Notes: generated by a model from the letters alone, not told the origin. 64,000 nucleotides of DNA from Pararhizobium sp. IMCC21322 (GCF_030758295.1 NZ_CP132335.1:372001-436000), one strand, 5' to 3'. Positions 7,590-17,357 are shown, numbered from the stretch's first letter. Numbers and translations: made by a program.

Positions 7590-9421
7590 TTGTCTGCCTC
7601 ATCCGCAGGGACAGCAGCCTTTTCTTTCGAAGCCTCAAGAATAAACGGCTCACTGTGATAGATTTTTGGTCTGTCGGCTGAGCGGAACACATCAAGTAAG
7701 GTGCCGCCGGGCCCGGCAGCTTTCCATGACAATTGCACGGATCGTTTGGCCTGTTCCGGCACGTCGTCAAATTCCGCCTCGATCCGGATCGGCTTGCCGA
7801 AAGGCAACTCCCCGCTGAAAGGCTGGTTGTCCATGTTGACGAATTGCAGGCGCACCGCCGTTGCTGCCTTGGTGAGAGATAAAACCTCATCTATGTAAGG
7901 GTCCTGAATGCTGGAAACAGTGTAATTTCCGCCACCGAAAAGGTCACCGTCGGCGCTGTAGTGCAGGCGCCATACTTCCCCGGCCAGCACCACATCTCTG
8001 GTTCGTGGCCTGAAGTCCGGCTTAAGTTCTACCCATTCCGGCGGGGACCATTGTGCGATCAGTTGCTGCGCGACGCCTGCGGGATATGAGTCAACATCCA
8101 CATCGTGCATGTCGCGCAGAGTTCGCTTGCCAGTGAGCCGCTTGCCATCATAAGAAACCGTTTCATAGGCATATTGATACCCGTCCAGCCTGGAGATCTT
8201 GAGGCTTGCCGCGCGTACCTGCTTTCCTTTCCCGCTGGCCTTCAGCGGATCGAACCGGTCGACAGGCAGGGCTTCACTGCTTGTTTCGCGATCGTGGATT
8301 TCCCGTTCCAGCAGCTCGATCTTGTCTTTGTAGAAATTTCGCGACAGGTCTTTCATATAGACAAAGGGCGACTTCAGCCGCTTGTATTTATACTGGATTG
8401 TGTTCTTGCCTGTCTCTTCATTGATCCAGATGTGTATTGTTTCGCCTTTGAGCTTTTGCAATTCCGATTTCATGCGTTTGATTTCGGCGGCAACAATATC
8501 TTCCTCTGCCTCCGGTGTCTGCGTACCATCGGCGGCCTCAATCAGCCATCTCGACCCGTCCCTTGGGTTGATCCATTCCCCGAACAGAGCTCGGTTGACG
8601 GCCTCGCGCTGTTCCTTGTCCATAATGGTGACCGGATCGCCATCAAGCTTGAATACGAGCTTTGGGGCGCCGCCATCGAATTCGACGCTGACGCCGCCAT
8701 GGAGCACGATTTCATCAGAACCGTCGGATGGCTGGATACGGGTGACAAAATCTCCGCGATCAGGATCCCATTCAAACAGCACCCGGTCGCCATCATCGAT
8801 GGTCTCCATCCCGGCCCGAGTTTGCTGATCAAAATAAGTTTGAGCCATGAATTTGGTGAATTTCGCAAGCGCTTTCTGCCTTTCTTCAGAACTGGGATTG
8901 TCGACGCCGGATAGCTTCAGAACGTCCCGCAGGCGGGCCTCTCTCTGCTTCTGGTCCGTTGCCGCCAAAAGAGCTTCGACCGCCTCACGGTGGCGGTCAT
9001 CGTTGAATGTCAAAAGCCCGTAGGCATCGCCAAGTTGCTCGACAAATATCGAATGGCTGGCAAGGCGTTTGGCGGATTCGCTGTCAAAGTCTTTTGGCAC
9101 GATCGGCCCGGCTTTCCAGCTCGGCAATCTGGATTTTTTCAGGATTTCGAATACCAGGCGAGCGGTTTCCGGGTCCTTGAAATGTGTCTTCTCAAGTTGC
9201 TTCATCAGGCCTTTCGCCAGACCAACCACATGAGGATCAGGTGCCGACAGGGCCGCTTCGTCTGCTTCGGATGGCAGGCCATTGACCTCGTCGGCAAAAG
9301 ACGTTTGTGCCAATGTAAGTGCAGCCAGCAGAATCGTCAAAATGGCAATAATGATCAATGCAACATTGCCAGAATGCCGGCCTATCGCATTTCCTGATAT
9401 CAGCTGACCGGACCGAAACAT
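7586..9421 (-). CDS. Exported protein of unknown function (gene 2 of the VWA operon)
   Basis: About 611 residues. One N-terminal hydrophobic segment (VALIIIAILTILLAALTLAQ) is either a signal peptide or an anchor. The middle holds strand-rich blocks with many Asp (DDGDRVLFEWDPDRGDFV, RIQPSDGSDEIVLHGGVSVE) and a helical KELQKLKGE-type stretch; the C-terminal 80 residues form a beta domain like that of gene 3. A GTG at 9442 would add 7 residues, but the ATG at 9421 has AAGG seven bases before it. It lies 21 bp after the VWA gene. No recognised family. Confidence 0.72.
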   Translation of the reverse strand: MFRSGQLISGNAIGRHSGNVALIIIAILTILLAALTLAQTSFADEVNGLPSEADEAALSAPDPHVVGLAKGLMKQLEKTHFKDPETARLVFEILKKSRLPSWKAGPIVPKDFDSESAKRLASHSIFVEQLGDAYGLLTFNDDRHREAVEALLAATDQKQREARLRDVLKLSGVDNPSSEERQKALAKFTKFMAQTYFDQQTRAGMETIDDGDRVLFEWDPDRGDFVTRIQPSDGSDEIVLHGGVSVEFDGGAPKLVFKLDGDPVTIMDKEQREAVNRALFGEWINPRDGSRWLIEAADGTQTPEAEEDIVAAEIKRMKSELQKLKGETIHIWINEETGKNTIQYKYKRLKSPFVYMKDLSRNFYKDKIELLEREIHDRETSSEALPVDRFDPLKASGKGKQVRAASLKISRLDGYQYAYETVSYDGKRLTGKRTLRDMHDVDVDSYPAGVAQQLIAQWSPPEWVELKPDFRPRTRDVVLAGEVWRLHYSADGDLFGGGNYTVSSIQDPYIDEVLSLTKAATAVRLQFVNMDNQPFSGELPFGKPIRIEAEFDDVPEQAKRSVQLSWKAAGPGGTLLDVFRSADRPKIYHSEPFILEASKEKAAVPADEADK

Positions 9422-9442
9422 CGTTTCGCCTTTCGAACGCAC

Positions 9443-10840
9443 TTACTTTGACAGGGTCCGCACACGCACATAATTGACGATAATGTTGCCTTCACCCTGG
9501 TTGTCGCTCTCGTTACGAATGAGGCCGAAAGCAAGGAAAAGCTTCTTCTTGCCACGTAGCATTTTAAGAGATTCACTTTGAAAGGATTTATAATCCTCGT
9601 CACCTTCTTTGGCATAGGTGCCAGACATATCGTACGAACGGCCGGTTTTGCGGAGTATCAGGACAAAGTCTTGTTTGCTGTATTTGTCACCAAGGCCGGC
9701 GTTCCGCCATCTATTTGTCGAGTCGTTGGAACCAGAGTCGCCAAACGCGTCAAACGAAGCCTCAAAACCGGATTGTTTTCCGCTTTCATTCTTGGCGATG
9801 AATGTTTTGAAAGTCGCCTCGCCCATTGCTAATAGCGGCCTTACGCCAGCAGCCATCCATCCATCGTGATCGTTCCTTGCGCCAAAGTAGAAGGCCTCCC
9901 AGCCATGCTGGGCTTCCAGTTTGAAGCTAACCTCGATCTCCCAGTTTCCCTCGGGCAACGCGTCTGGATGGGTGATGACGTTTTCCATCTCCTCCTGCGA
10001 GGGAGTGCTGGCCGGCGAGCCGGCAATCACCAACAGCTCACCCTGTTCAGCGATGTAACGATCCGGGTTTGGGTTTTCGACTTCCCATCCCTCTGCCAGA
10101 TCATCGCCATCAAATTCATCTTCAAAAAATAATTCCGCAACTGGTTCCGGTTCAGGCTCTGTCTGGACAATAACAATTGGTTCAGGAATGGCGACTTCCT
10201 TTTTCACGTCCGCCATTACCACCTGCAGTTCATCGGCGTTTTGAGCGTCAAAATATTTGCCATTGCCGTTGGCCGAAATGCATTCCACCTTAGCCCTCTC
10301 TTCCGGTGACAGGTCAAATCCGACCACATGAACACGCGCCCCAATGCCTGCGTCTGCTAGCGCCTTGGCGGCGCTGCAGGGATCGCCATCACAGGTTTCC
10401 ACACCATCGGTGATCAGAACCACAGTTGGGTTTTCCGGATTGTCCCTCTGAACCCAGGCAATGCTCTCGGTCAGGGTTTGGGCAATCGGGGTCTGACCTT
10501 TTGGTGTGACATAGTTCAGCAATTGATCAATGTTGGTACCCATATTAGGGTCCCAGCCGCTGATCAGCTCCATGTCATCACAGTTCTTGTGCTTGAAATC
10601 AAAACGATGACCATAGGCAATCAGCCCACTTGATGTTCCCTCTGGCAGATCACGCACCAGATTTGCCAGGACAGACTTCGCAATTTCGATTTTCGGCCGC
10701 CCGTCTATCTGCCCCCACATGGAGTTGGAGGCGTCCAGAATGAACATGATGTTACCGGGACCCGCAGCAGCTGCGGGAAGTGCAGTGACAGAGGCAAGGA
10801 GTGATGCCGCAAACAGAGATACAATTGGTCCGGATTTCAT
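9443..10840 (-). CDS. Secreted von Willebrand factor A domain protein with C-terminal beta-sandwich (gene 1 of the VWA operon)
   Basis: 465 residues. Signal peptide to about residue 26 (LPAAAAG). The VWA domain spans about 28-215 with an intact metal-ion-dependent adhesion site: DASNS at 36-40, the T of GQTPIAQTL and the D of VLITDGVETCDGDPC. An acidic Pro/Glu linker (about 220-240) leads to a lectin/LamG-like beta sandwich (FEDEFDGDDLAEGW onward). ATG 10840 is preferred over the longer frame to 10945 because AGGA precedes it and it begins a signal peptide. VWA domains bind protein partners through a divalent metal; the partner here is probably among the four downstream genes. Confidence 0.85.
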   Translation of the reverse strand: MKSGPIVSLFAASLLASVTALPAAAAGPGNIMFILDASNSMWGQIDGRPKIEIAKSVLANLVRDLPEGTSSGLIAYGHRFDFKHKNCDDMELISGWDPNMGTNIDQLLNYVTPKGQTPIAQTLTESIAWVQRDNPENPTVVLITDGVETCDGDPCSAAKALADAGIGARVHVVGFDLSPEERAKVECISANGNGKYFDAQNADELQVVMADVKKEVAIPEPIVIVQTEPEPEPVAELFFEDEFDGDDLAEGWEVENPNPDRYIAEQGELLVIAGSPASTPSQEEMENVITHPDALPEGNWEIEVSFKLEAQHGWEAFYFGARNDHDGWMAAGVRPLLAMGEATFKTFIAKNESGKQSGFEASFDAFGDSGSNDSTNRWRNAGLGDKYSKQDFVLILRKTGRSYDMSGTYAKEGDEDYKSFQSESLKMLRGKKKLFLAFGLIRNESDNQGEGNIIVNYVRVRTLSK

Positions 10841-11041
10841 AGAGCGGGTCCTGATGCCGGTCTGTTTGGGTCTGCCAATGTGGATGGCGATCATGCCCGA
10901 CCGGCTTTCGAACATTTCGCGAACACATTGATTTGTAAATCGCATGTTTGCGTTCGTTCATTCCAAAGTCGTCATCAGAACTGGTGATAAGGCGGTATCA
11001 TCTGCTAGTCTCTGCCAATGTGAACTCCAGAGAGGTGATCG

Positions 11042-11806
11042 ATGAGCGACCTTGATGATATGGTTTTACTGGCAGATCGATTTTTTGCGGCGTCCAGCGG
11101 TGAAGCCGATTGGGAATCCGTACTGTCCGAGTTTGCCGATTTTTTCTCAGCTGATTCAGTCGTTCTGGAATGCACAGACCGCAACACCGGCAGGCCGCTT
11201 CTGGTGAAGGATGCAAGGGTGAACAAGGATTGCATGGCGGACTATGTTTCGCATTATCAGCATGTATCGCCACGACAAGCACTAACCTATTGGCAAAATC
11301 CACTGACGGTCGCCCATGATTCGATGTTTATCAATGAAGAGGAAATGGACAAAAATCCCTTCTACGCCGAATTTTTGGCCGGCCATGGTTTGCGCTATTT
11401 CATGTCATGTCACATTGATCCAGCGTCCAATGTCAGTGCTGCGCTGGCATTGCAGAGACGCGCCGATCAAGGCCATGTGCAAGATCACGATATAGCGTTG
11501 CTCCAGGCACTCCGCCCGCTCTTGCAGCGCGCCTTTTCTCAATTTTGGAGTTTGCAGCAAGCTGGGCAGTCCGGAGAGGATCTGGATATCACTTTGGCCC
11601 GGTTTGGGCTGACACCTGCAGAGCGTCGTTTAGCGATTGCAGTTGGTACTGGTGAACGTGTCACCGCCTACGCGGCGCGCAACGGCATTTCCGTCAATAC
11701 TGCCTATTCCCACTATGCCCGCGTCAAACACAAACTTGACTGCCGATCACAGCGTGACCTGGTGCTGCGCATCGCGAATATGGGCCGTTCTGACCGACCA
11801 AATTAA
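11042..11806 (+). CDS. LuxR-family transcriptional regulator (solo)
   Basis: 254 residues. The C-terminus (about 190-250) is a LuxR-type helix-turn-helix (LTPAERRLAIAVGTGERVTA, then NGISVNTAYSHYARVKHKLD). The N-terminal 150 residues look like a PAS/GAF-type sensor (FFSADSVVLECTDRNTGRPL), not clearly an acyl-homoserine-lactone domain, and no luxI-type gene is near. It is divergent from the VWA operon across about 200 bp and convergent with the sulfatase; control of the VWA operon is plausible but unproven. Confidence 0.82.
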   Translation: MSDLDDMVLLADRFFAASSGEADWESVLSEFADFFSADSVVLECTDRNTGRPLLVKDARVNKDCMADYVSHYQHVSPRQALTYWQNPLTVAHDSMFINEEEMDKNPFYAEFLAGHGLRYFMSCHIDPASNVSAALALQRRADQGHVQDHDIALLQALRPLLQRAFSQFWSLQQAGQSGEDLDITLARFGLTPAERRLAIAVGTGERVTAYAARNGISVNTAYSHYARVKHKLDCRSQRDLVLRIANMGRSDRPN

Positions 11807-11817
11807 GATGCCAGACC

Positions 11818-13251
11818 CTAGGCGTCGGCCAGCATTTGCACAAAACCCTGAGTCGTGCGTGCGCTTTCAATGCGCCATGTCAGGATTTCACCGATTAGTC
11901 TTTGGCATATCTCCGTGTGGTCCGGATCATTCCATAAATTGATCCGTTCTTTCGGGTCCGCCTCCAGATCGAAAAGTTGCCCCTCTTCACAATCCACAAA
12001 ATGCACCAGTTTCCAGCGATCCTCGCGGATCATGGTCATGAACCGCGTTTCTGTGAGAATGGCATCGTCAGAATGTTCAGCAAAGACCCTGTCACGCGGA
12101 TCGCTCGCAGTTTCGAACAGCAAATCCGATAAAGACCGTGCTTCCATCCATTCCGGGACCGGCGCACCGGCCATTTGTAAAATGGTGGGTCCGAAATCCA
12201 TTAAAGACACCAGCTCCGGAATGGTTTTACCCGGGCTGATTTGACCCGGCCAGCAGATCACAGCTGGCACATGGACGCTTTGTTCAAACATGTTCCATTT
12301 TTGCGAATGGCCATGATCATTCAGGCAATCGCCGTGGTCCGAGGTGAAAATAATCACCGTATTGTCCAGCACACCACGCGCATCCAGCGCTTTGATGATG
12401 TTGCCGACCTGCGTGTCGATCATGGTGACATTGGCATAGTAATGCGCCCGCTGGCGATGCAGTTGCTCCGGCGTCGGGTCTTTCAAATGCACCACCGCAT
12501 CATGGCCCTCGGTCAGGTGGTTCTGGCGCAAGGCGCGCAAGGGCGCTGGCTGGCTGTCGAGATCATAATCCAGAATGGCTTCCGGCAGATCGCGGTCCAG
12601 ATATGGGTCCAGATATTCCAGTGTTGGATCATAAGGCGGGTGCGGGCCGGGCAATCCGACCTGCAGGAAAAACGGCTCGTCGCCCGGATAGCGCTCCAGC
12701 CACCAGCACGCGGTCTCGCCAACAAACACATCCGGGTGCAGATCTTCCGCCTGTTCCCAGACGAAGGCACCCAGACTAGTATCGTAATCAGCGCGCTTGG
12801 CATAACTCACGCGGGAGGGTTTGGCCGCACCCCGCGCGTGCAAGGCCTTGTCCCAATTATCCAGGTAAAATGGCAGGTTGGGGTGATCACGGTCCTTGTT
12901 TTCCACCACATGACGTTCATGAAACCCGAAAGCGCCTTCAATGGGCATGGTGTGCATCTTGCCCACATTCACACATCGATAGCCCGCTTCCGCCAGATCC
13001 TTCACCCAACAATAGTTCCAGGGCTCATCATTGCGGAAGACGCCATTTGTATGTGGGTAGGTGCCGCTGAATAAAGAGGCTCGGGAGGGAGCACAGGAAG
13101 GCGACGTGACATACATGTTTTCAAAAGTGGCGCCCTGTTGCACGAGGGCGTCAATATTGGGCGTGATCATATGGTCATAGCCATGGGCCGCAATCGTATC
13201 CAGACGCTGCTGATCGGTCAGGATGAAAACAATATTGGGTTTCTGCGACAT
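11818..13251 (-). CDS. Sulfatase (type I, formylglycine-dependent), cytosolic
   Basis: A 477-residue alkaline-phosphatase-superfamily sulfatase. The catalytic signature C-x-P-S-R is at SCAPSRASLFSG (Cys53), which the formylglycine-generating enzyme converts to formylglycine. Metal ligands are seen in ILTDQQRLDT (Asp13) and in VIIFTSDHGDCLNDHG near 303-318. There is no signal peptide, so it acts in the cytosol. It follows an ABC importer (3-bp gap to the inner permease), so it probably removes sulfate from an imported sulfated sugar or similar compound. Resembles choline-sulfatase and phosphonate-monoesterase-like groups in outline; substrate unknown. No maturase gene is in this window. Confidence 0.88.
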   Translation of the reverse strand: MSQKPNIVFILTDQQRLDTIAAHGYDHMITPNIDALVQQGATFENMYVTSPSCAPSRASLFSGTYPHTNGVFRNDEPWNYCWVKDLAEAGYRCVNVGKMHTMPIEGAFGFHERHVVENKDRDHPNLPFYLDNWDKALHARGAAKPSRVSYAKRADYDTSLGAFVWEQAEDLHPDVFVGETACWWLERYPGDEPFFLQVGLPGPHPPYDPTLEYLDPYLDRDLPEAILDYDLDSQPAPLRALRQNHLTEGHDAVVHLKDPTPEQLHRQRAHYYANVTMIDTQVGNIIKALDARGVLDNTVIIFTSDHGDCLNDHGHSQKWNMFEQSVHVPAVICWPGQISPGKTIPELVSLMDFGPTILQMAGAPVPEWMEARSLSDLLFETASDPRDRVFAEHSDDAILTETRFMTMIREDRWKLVHFVDCEEGQLFDLEADPKERINLWNDPDHTEICQRLIGEILTWRIESARTTQGFVQMLADA

Positions 13252-13253
13252 AA

Positions 13254-14078
13254 TTACCCTTTCACAGCTCCGCCCATGGATTGAACGATATATTTGTTGG
13301 CGAAAATGATAACGGGGACAGTTGGCAAGGTCAGCACCACGCTGGCAAGCGCAATACTACCCCAGTCAACGCTGGCATAGGACACAAAATTCATCACCGA
13401 GACCGGGGCCGTTACGGTGGAGGACCGTGTGATGATCAAAGCAAAGAAGAAATCATTCCAGGCGATCAGAAAGGCCAGCACGGCCGTGGCAACAATACCG
13501 GGCCGTGCCGCAGGCAAGACCACTTTGATAAGGGTTTGAAACAGGGTCGCGCCATCCAGCAGTGAGGCTTCGATCAGCTCATCGGGAATCTGCGCAAGTG
13601 ATGTCCAGGACGACCACACCACCAGAGGCAGGGTCAGCACCATATAGGCAGCGATCAAACCGGCCCAGGTATCAAGCAGACCAATGTTGAGATAGATCAG
13701 AAACAGCGGAATGACAAAGCCGACCGGCGGTGCCATGCGCAGCAGCAAAAGCGCCCAGGAGGCAATGAATTTGCGATGAGACCGGCCCTTTGCCAGTGCA
13801 AAACCTGCTGGCACGCCAATGATCATGGCCAGTACAGTGGATGATCCGGCGGTCACCAGACTGTTGAACAGCGCGATTGGAAAATCAGACCGCGCCAGCG
13901 TGTTGAAGTTATCGAGCGTCAGAAAAGTCGGCGATTCCCAGATTGGCTCAAACAGATGTGTGGTCGGGCGAAATGACAGGATCAGCGCCCAGATGATTGG
14001 CAGAAGCGTGAAGCCGACAAACGCCAGCATCATCGTAACGCCGATAATCTGTTTTGGACCGGTGCGCGCCTTAGGCAT
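13254..14078 (-). CDS. ABC sugar importer, inner-membrane permease (MalG/UgpE type)
   Basis: 274 residues with six predicted membrane helices. The ABC-coupling EAA loop is seen as ELIEASLLDGATLFQTLIKVVLPAARPG near 187-214. This is the second of two carbohydrate-uptake-1 permeases; its start overlaps the end of the partner permease by 8 bp. It works with the permease at 14071, the binding protein at 15115 and the ATPase at 17358, and precedes the sulfatase by 3 bp. Confidence 0.92.
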   Translation of the reverse strand: MPKARTGPKQIIGVTMMLAFVGFTLLPIIWALILSFRPTTHLFEPIWESPTFLTLDNFNTLARSDFPIALFNSLVTAGSSTVLAMIIGVPAGFALAKGRSHRKFIASWALLLLRMAPPVGFVIPLFLIYLNIGLLDTWAGLIAAYMVLTLPLVVWSSWTSLAQIPDELIEASLLDGATLFQTLIKVVLPAARPGIVATAVLAFLIAWNDFFFALIITRSSTVTAPVSVMNFVSYASVDWGSIALASVVLTLPTVPVIIFANKYIVQSMGGAVKG

Positions 14079-14958
14079 CGGAAATCCTCATATTGGCGCG
14101 CGCGACATAGAAGCTGATCACGGCAGCAAACAGAAACAGAAACACGGCAATAGCAGCGCCATAGGACACGTTTGATGACTGGAAGGTCTGGATGTAGGCG
14201 TAGTAATTCGTCGCCTGTGTGGTGCGACCGGGGCCACCATTTGTCATGATGAAGATCAGCGGAAAATGCTTCAGTGTTTCAATAAAGCGGAACAGGGCCA
14301 CCATCAGCAGCGCCGGTTTCAGCAGCGGCAAGGTGATGCGGAAGAAAATCTGCATTTTGGTGGCGCCGTCAATCGAGGCGGCTTCATCCAGATCCCCGGA
14401 AATACCCTGAAGAGCGGCAAGGATCAGCAGCATGACAAACGGGTAGCTGGCCCAGGTATCGGCAATGACAATGGCTGCAACTGCCCCATATCGGGTGGTC
14501 AGAATTGCAGGTACCGTAATGCCGAATAAATCAAAGAACGCATTAATGGGGCTGAGCGTCGGCGTGAAGAGGCTCAACCAGATCAACGCCACTGCCACCG
14601 CAGGAACCACAAAGGGCACCACGAAAATACCGCGCATGAAGCGCCATTTAGGAACAATTTTCTCAAGGCCGACGGCAATCAGCAGGCCCAGAAGCACCTG
14701 AAATATCACGCCGAAAACGCTGAGCAGCATCATGACATTCAGCGAACCCATGAAGCGTCTGTCATTCCACAGGCGAATGAAATTCTTCAGACCGAATTCC
14801 CTGTCCCAGCCATTGATCAGATGAAAATCCGTCAGCGACAGCGCCACCATGCCTGCCAGAGGCAGCACAGCGAATACGCTGACCGCAATCACAGCTGGTA
14901 ACAGCATGCGATTATAGTTTCTCTGAAAGACCGGCTGAACGCCGACATAATCTTGCAT
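14071..14958 (-). CDS. ABC sugar importer, inner-membrane permease (MalF/UgpA type)
   Basis: About 295 residues with six predicted helices and the EAA loop DLDEAASIDGATKMQIFFRITLPLLKP. The frame is open to 15084, but the ATG at 14958 (MQDYVGVQPVFQ) is preferred because the upstream 42 residues are low-complexity and atypical for the family. Partner of the permease at 13254 and part of the same minus-strand operon as the binding protein and sulfatase. Confidence 0.9.
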   Translation of the reverse strand: MQDYVGVQPVFQRNYNRMLLPAVIAVSVFAVLPLAGMVALSLTDFHLINGWDREFGLKNFIRLWNDRRFMGSLNVMMLLSVFGVIFQVLLGLLIAVGLEKIVPKWRFMRGIFVVPFVVPAVAVALIWLSLFTPTLSPINAFFDLFGITVPAILTTRYGAVAAIVIADTWASYPFVMLLILAALQGISGDLDEAASIDGATKMQIFFRITLPLLKPALLMVALFRFIETLKHFPLIFIMTNGGPGRTTQATNYYAYIQTFQSSNVSYGAAIAVFLFLFAAVISFYVARANMRISDA

Positions 14959-15114
14959 GGCTGATGTCTTCAATGGGTCCTGGAGAAGTGTCTGCCTGAA
15001 GCGGTGTCTGAATGTTGTGTCAGGACCCTGATTATCTAGCCCCGGATCAGACGTTTGAAAAGTTCTCCCCGGGGGAGGAGACACCCCGGGGAGACATATG
15101 CTGCGGAAGGTCGC

Positions 15115-16401
15115 TTACTCCGCGAGGATGTTTGCAATCTCTTCATCAGCGGCTTCCAGAGCTTCCTGATTGCTCATGATGCCGTTCACAGCAGCATTGA
15201 TATTCTCGCCAACAGCCTGACCAATTTGCGGCCACTCAGGGATCAATGGACGGTAGTGGCCGATCGCATCATTGAGCATCTGAACCCGCAGGCTCAGAAA
15301 GTCAGGATGGATGGATTTGAACCGTTCCGTAACGTCCGGATTGTCCGCCACGGAGGCGCGTGTGAAATCGGCAAAGCCTGCAGAAATCGCAATTTTTGTC
15401 AGTGTTTCTTCACTGGTCGCCCATTCAATGAATTTGAACGAGGCGTCTGCATTCGGTGCGTCCGCTGGAATACCCAGACCATGCACTGCAATGGCCGGCG
15501 AGCGGCCAGCGGGTCCACTTGGAACTGCTGCTATGCTGATCTTGTCCGCAAACTGGCTTTTTTCCGGATCAAGCGTTTGCGCAATCAAGCCGCTTTCGTC
15601 AATGATCATAGCAACCTGACCGGATTGCATGGCGGCGGTCACTTCACCAAAATTGAAATTGCCAATGCCTTCAGGGCCATAATCATTCATCAATTTTGAA
15701 TAGATTTCGAGCGCCTGCAGCCCTTCCGGTGTGTTCATGGATGGTGTCAGATCGGTTGGATAGTCAGCGAAGAACTTGCCGCCATAGGCCCGCATGATTT
15801 GCGGATAGACGAACATGTTAAAGCCTTGTCCCGGTGCAACACGCATGGCCAGCGCAGGTGTGCCCTTTTCCTTCACAGCCGCCGCAACGGTCAGCATGTC
15901 TTCCCAGGTTGCTGGTGGTTCATCAAAACCGGCTTCTGACAGAAGATCTGTGCGATAGGCCATCATGCCGGTTCCGGCGAGAAACGGCAGTCCCCATTGT
16001 TCGCCATTTACGACGAAGGAATCCAGCGGACCGGCAAGAATGTCATCCTTGGTGGCCATTGCAGCGGTTTCAGCTGTGATCGGGCGCAACCAACCGGCTT
16101 TCACCCAGCGTTGCAGCTGAATTACCGGCGCATGGACCACGTCCAGATCTCCGGTTTTTCCTGTAAATGACAGGGTGATGCGGTTTTCAAAGACATCCTG
16201 CCCGATCACCTCAATATTTGCGGTCAGGCCGGTCGCAGCTTCAAAGTCTGCTTCCAGTTCGGCCAGCGCCCTTGTGAACGGCATTGAGAACAAAAGGACT
16301 TCCAGATCCTCGGCGACCGCCTGTGTCGGGGTCAGGGCAAAGCTGGTAATTACGGCGAGCGATGCCGCTGATAATTGCATCAGTTTCTTGTGTATTGTCA
16401 T
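15115..16401 (-). CDS. ABC sugar importer, periplasmic substrate-binding protein
   Basis: 428 residues with a signal peptide (cleavage near TQAVAED, about residue 30) and a family-1 extracellular solute-binding fold (LEVLLFSMPFTRALAELEAD, then WGLPFLAGTGMMAYRTDLL and the WEDMLTVAAAVKEKG block). It heads the minus-strand transport operon: binding protein, two permeases, sulfatase. The ligand is unknown; the adjacent sulfatase hints at a sulfated carbohydrate. Confidence 0.92.
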   Translation of the reverse strand: MTIHKKLMQLSAASLAVITSFALTPTQAVAEDLEVLLFSMPFTRALAELEADFEAATGLTANIEVIGQDVFENRITLSFTGKTGDLDVVHAPVIQLQRWVKAGWLRPITAETAAMATKDDILAGPLDSFVVNGEQWGLPFLAGTGMMAYRTDLLSEAGFDEPPATWEDMLTVAAAVKEKGTPALAMRVAPGQGFNMFVYPQIMRAYGGKFFADYPTDLTPSMNTPEGLQALEIYSKLMNDYGPEGIGNFNFGEVTAAMQSGQVAMIIDESGLIAQTLDPEKSQFADKISIAAVPSGPAGRSPAIAVHGLGIPADAPNADASFKFIEWATSEETLTKIAISAGFADFTRASVADNPDVTERFKSIHPDFLSLRVQMLNDAIGHYRPLIPEWPQIGQAVGENINAAVNGIMSNQEALEAADEEIANILAE

Positions 16402-16431
16402 AACTTCCTCCGTGTGTGGTGTTTCAGATAG

Positions 16432-17238
16432 TCACCCGATGTGAGGCGGGCTTAATTCATGCTTTCTGGTACCACCGTCAGCAATGGCTTCTGCCCTTAT
16501 CTGGGCTTGCAGTGTTGCCCGGGCCTTCTGCAAAACGTCGCGTGCATGGGCGATGTGGGCGTCATTGTTCCGAACCGGAACCGCCGCTTCGGCAAGGCTG
16601 AGCAGATGCAGGAAATTGCCTGCTTCATCTTCAATGATGGTTGCAAAACGCCGCACCCCGACGTGGTTCCCGTCAAAGTCCAGATCAAATTCACCCTTGG
16701 CACTTTGCTCGATGATGCGCCGTGCTTCGCTGGGCGCCAGACTGCCCATCTCCAAGCCGGTTTTGAAAAAGCCACCGGGGAAAAATTTGTAACTGACCTC
16801 GTCCCAGCCAACCCGGCCGAGATAGAGCCGCGCCATGGCATCCAGTTCATAAAGACTGCGCCGGAATCCTGTGGCCGCACGGATTGCGACACTCGCATCC
16901 GGCAATTGGGTGCGTGAATGCCACAGCAAATCGAAGCCGGAGACCACAACAGCCTCAACCGACACACGTTCAGCCGCAGTGATCTCATTCATCAGATCAC
17001 TGAGGAATGACAGATAGCTTTCCGACATGGGAACATTTCGGATCAAACGGAAATTGCGCACGCAGTATTTTTCACTGGTCCGGAACAGATAGCCGCGTTC
17101 CGATAAAGTCCGAACAATCCGGTTCACCGTGGCTGGTGAAATACCAAGATCACGGGCGATTTCTATCTGTTTGACCGGTTCAGGACCGGCTGCCATCAGA
17201 TATTCCATCACTTGCAACAGGCGCTCGCTTGGATTCAC
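16432..17238 (-). CDS. IclR-type transcriptional regulator
   Basis: 268 residues. The N-terminal winged helix-turn-helix (RLLQVMEYLMAAGPEPVKQI, then DLGISPATVNRIVRTLSERGYLFR) is of the IclR type; the C-terminal 170 residues form the effector domain, more divergent than usual. The start is a GTG. It is transcribed away from the ATPase gene (17358) and toward its downstream transport operon. A TTCCAA...TTGGAA inverted repeat begins 9 bp before its start codon and probably serves autoregulation and control of the ATPase gene. Confidence 0.85.
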   Translation of the reverse strand: MNPSERLLQVMEYLMAAGPEPVKQIEIARDLGISPATVNRIVRTLSERGYLFRTSEKYCVRNFRLIRNVPMSESYLSFLSDLMNEITAAERVSVEAVVVSGFDLLWHSRTQLPDASVAIRAATGFRRSLYELDAMARLYLGRVGWDEVSYKFFPGGFFKTGLEMGSLAPSEARRIIEQSAKGEFDLDFDGNHVGVRRFATIIEDEAGNFLHLLSLAEAAVPVRNNDAHIAHARDVLQKARATLQAQIRAEAIADGGTRKHELSPPHIG

Positions 17239-17246
17239 GATTGGGG

Positions 17247-17268
17247 TTCCAATATTTCACATTTGGAA
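17247..17268. promoter_or_regulatory. Putative IclR-family operator between regulator and ABC ATPase
   Basis: TTCCAA (17247-17252) and TTGGAA (17263-17268) form an inverted repeat with a 10-bp AT-rich spacer, in the 119-bp gap between the divergent regulator and ATPase genes. IclR-family sites are commonly TGGAA-type inverted repeats. The rest of the gap (17269-17357) is AT-rich and likely carries the ATPase promoter. Confidence 0.5.
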
Positions 17269-17357
17269 TTATAAATACTAATATTGAAATAATAGTCAAT
17301 CGAAATTACAAACACCTACTTCCTGGAATCCAATTTCAAAGCTTGATCGGAACTCGC

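Noticed and set aside
8105-8914. 269-codon frame on the plus strand
   Set aside because: It is fully antisense to the exported 611-residue gene, which has a signal sequence, ribosome site and operon context.
12241-13074. 277-codon plus-strand frame
   Set aside because: Antisense to the sulfatase, whose catalytic motifs are unmistakable.
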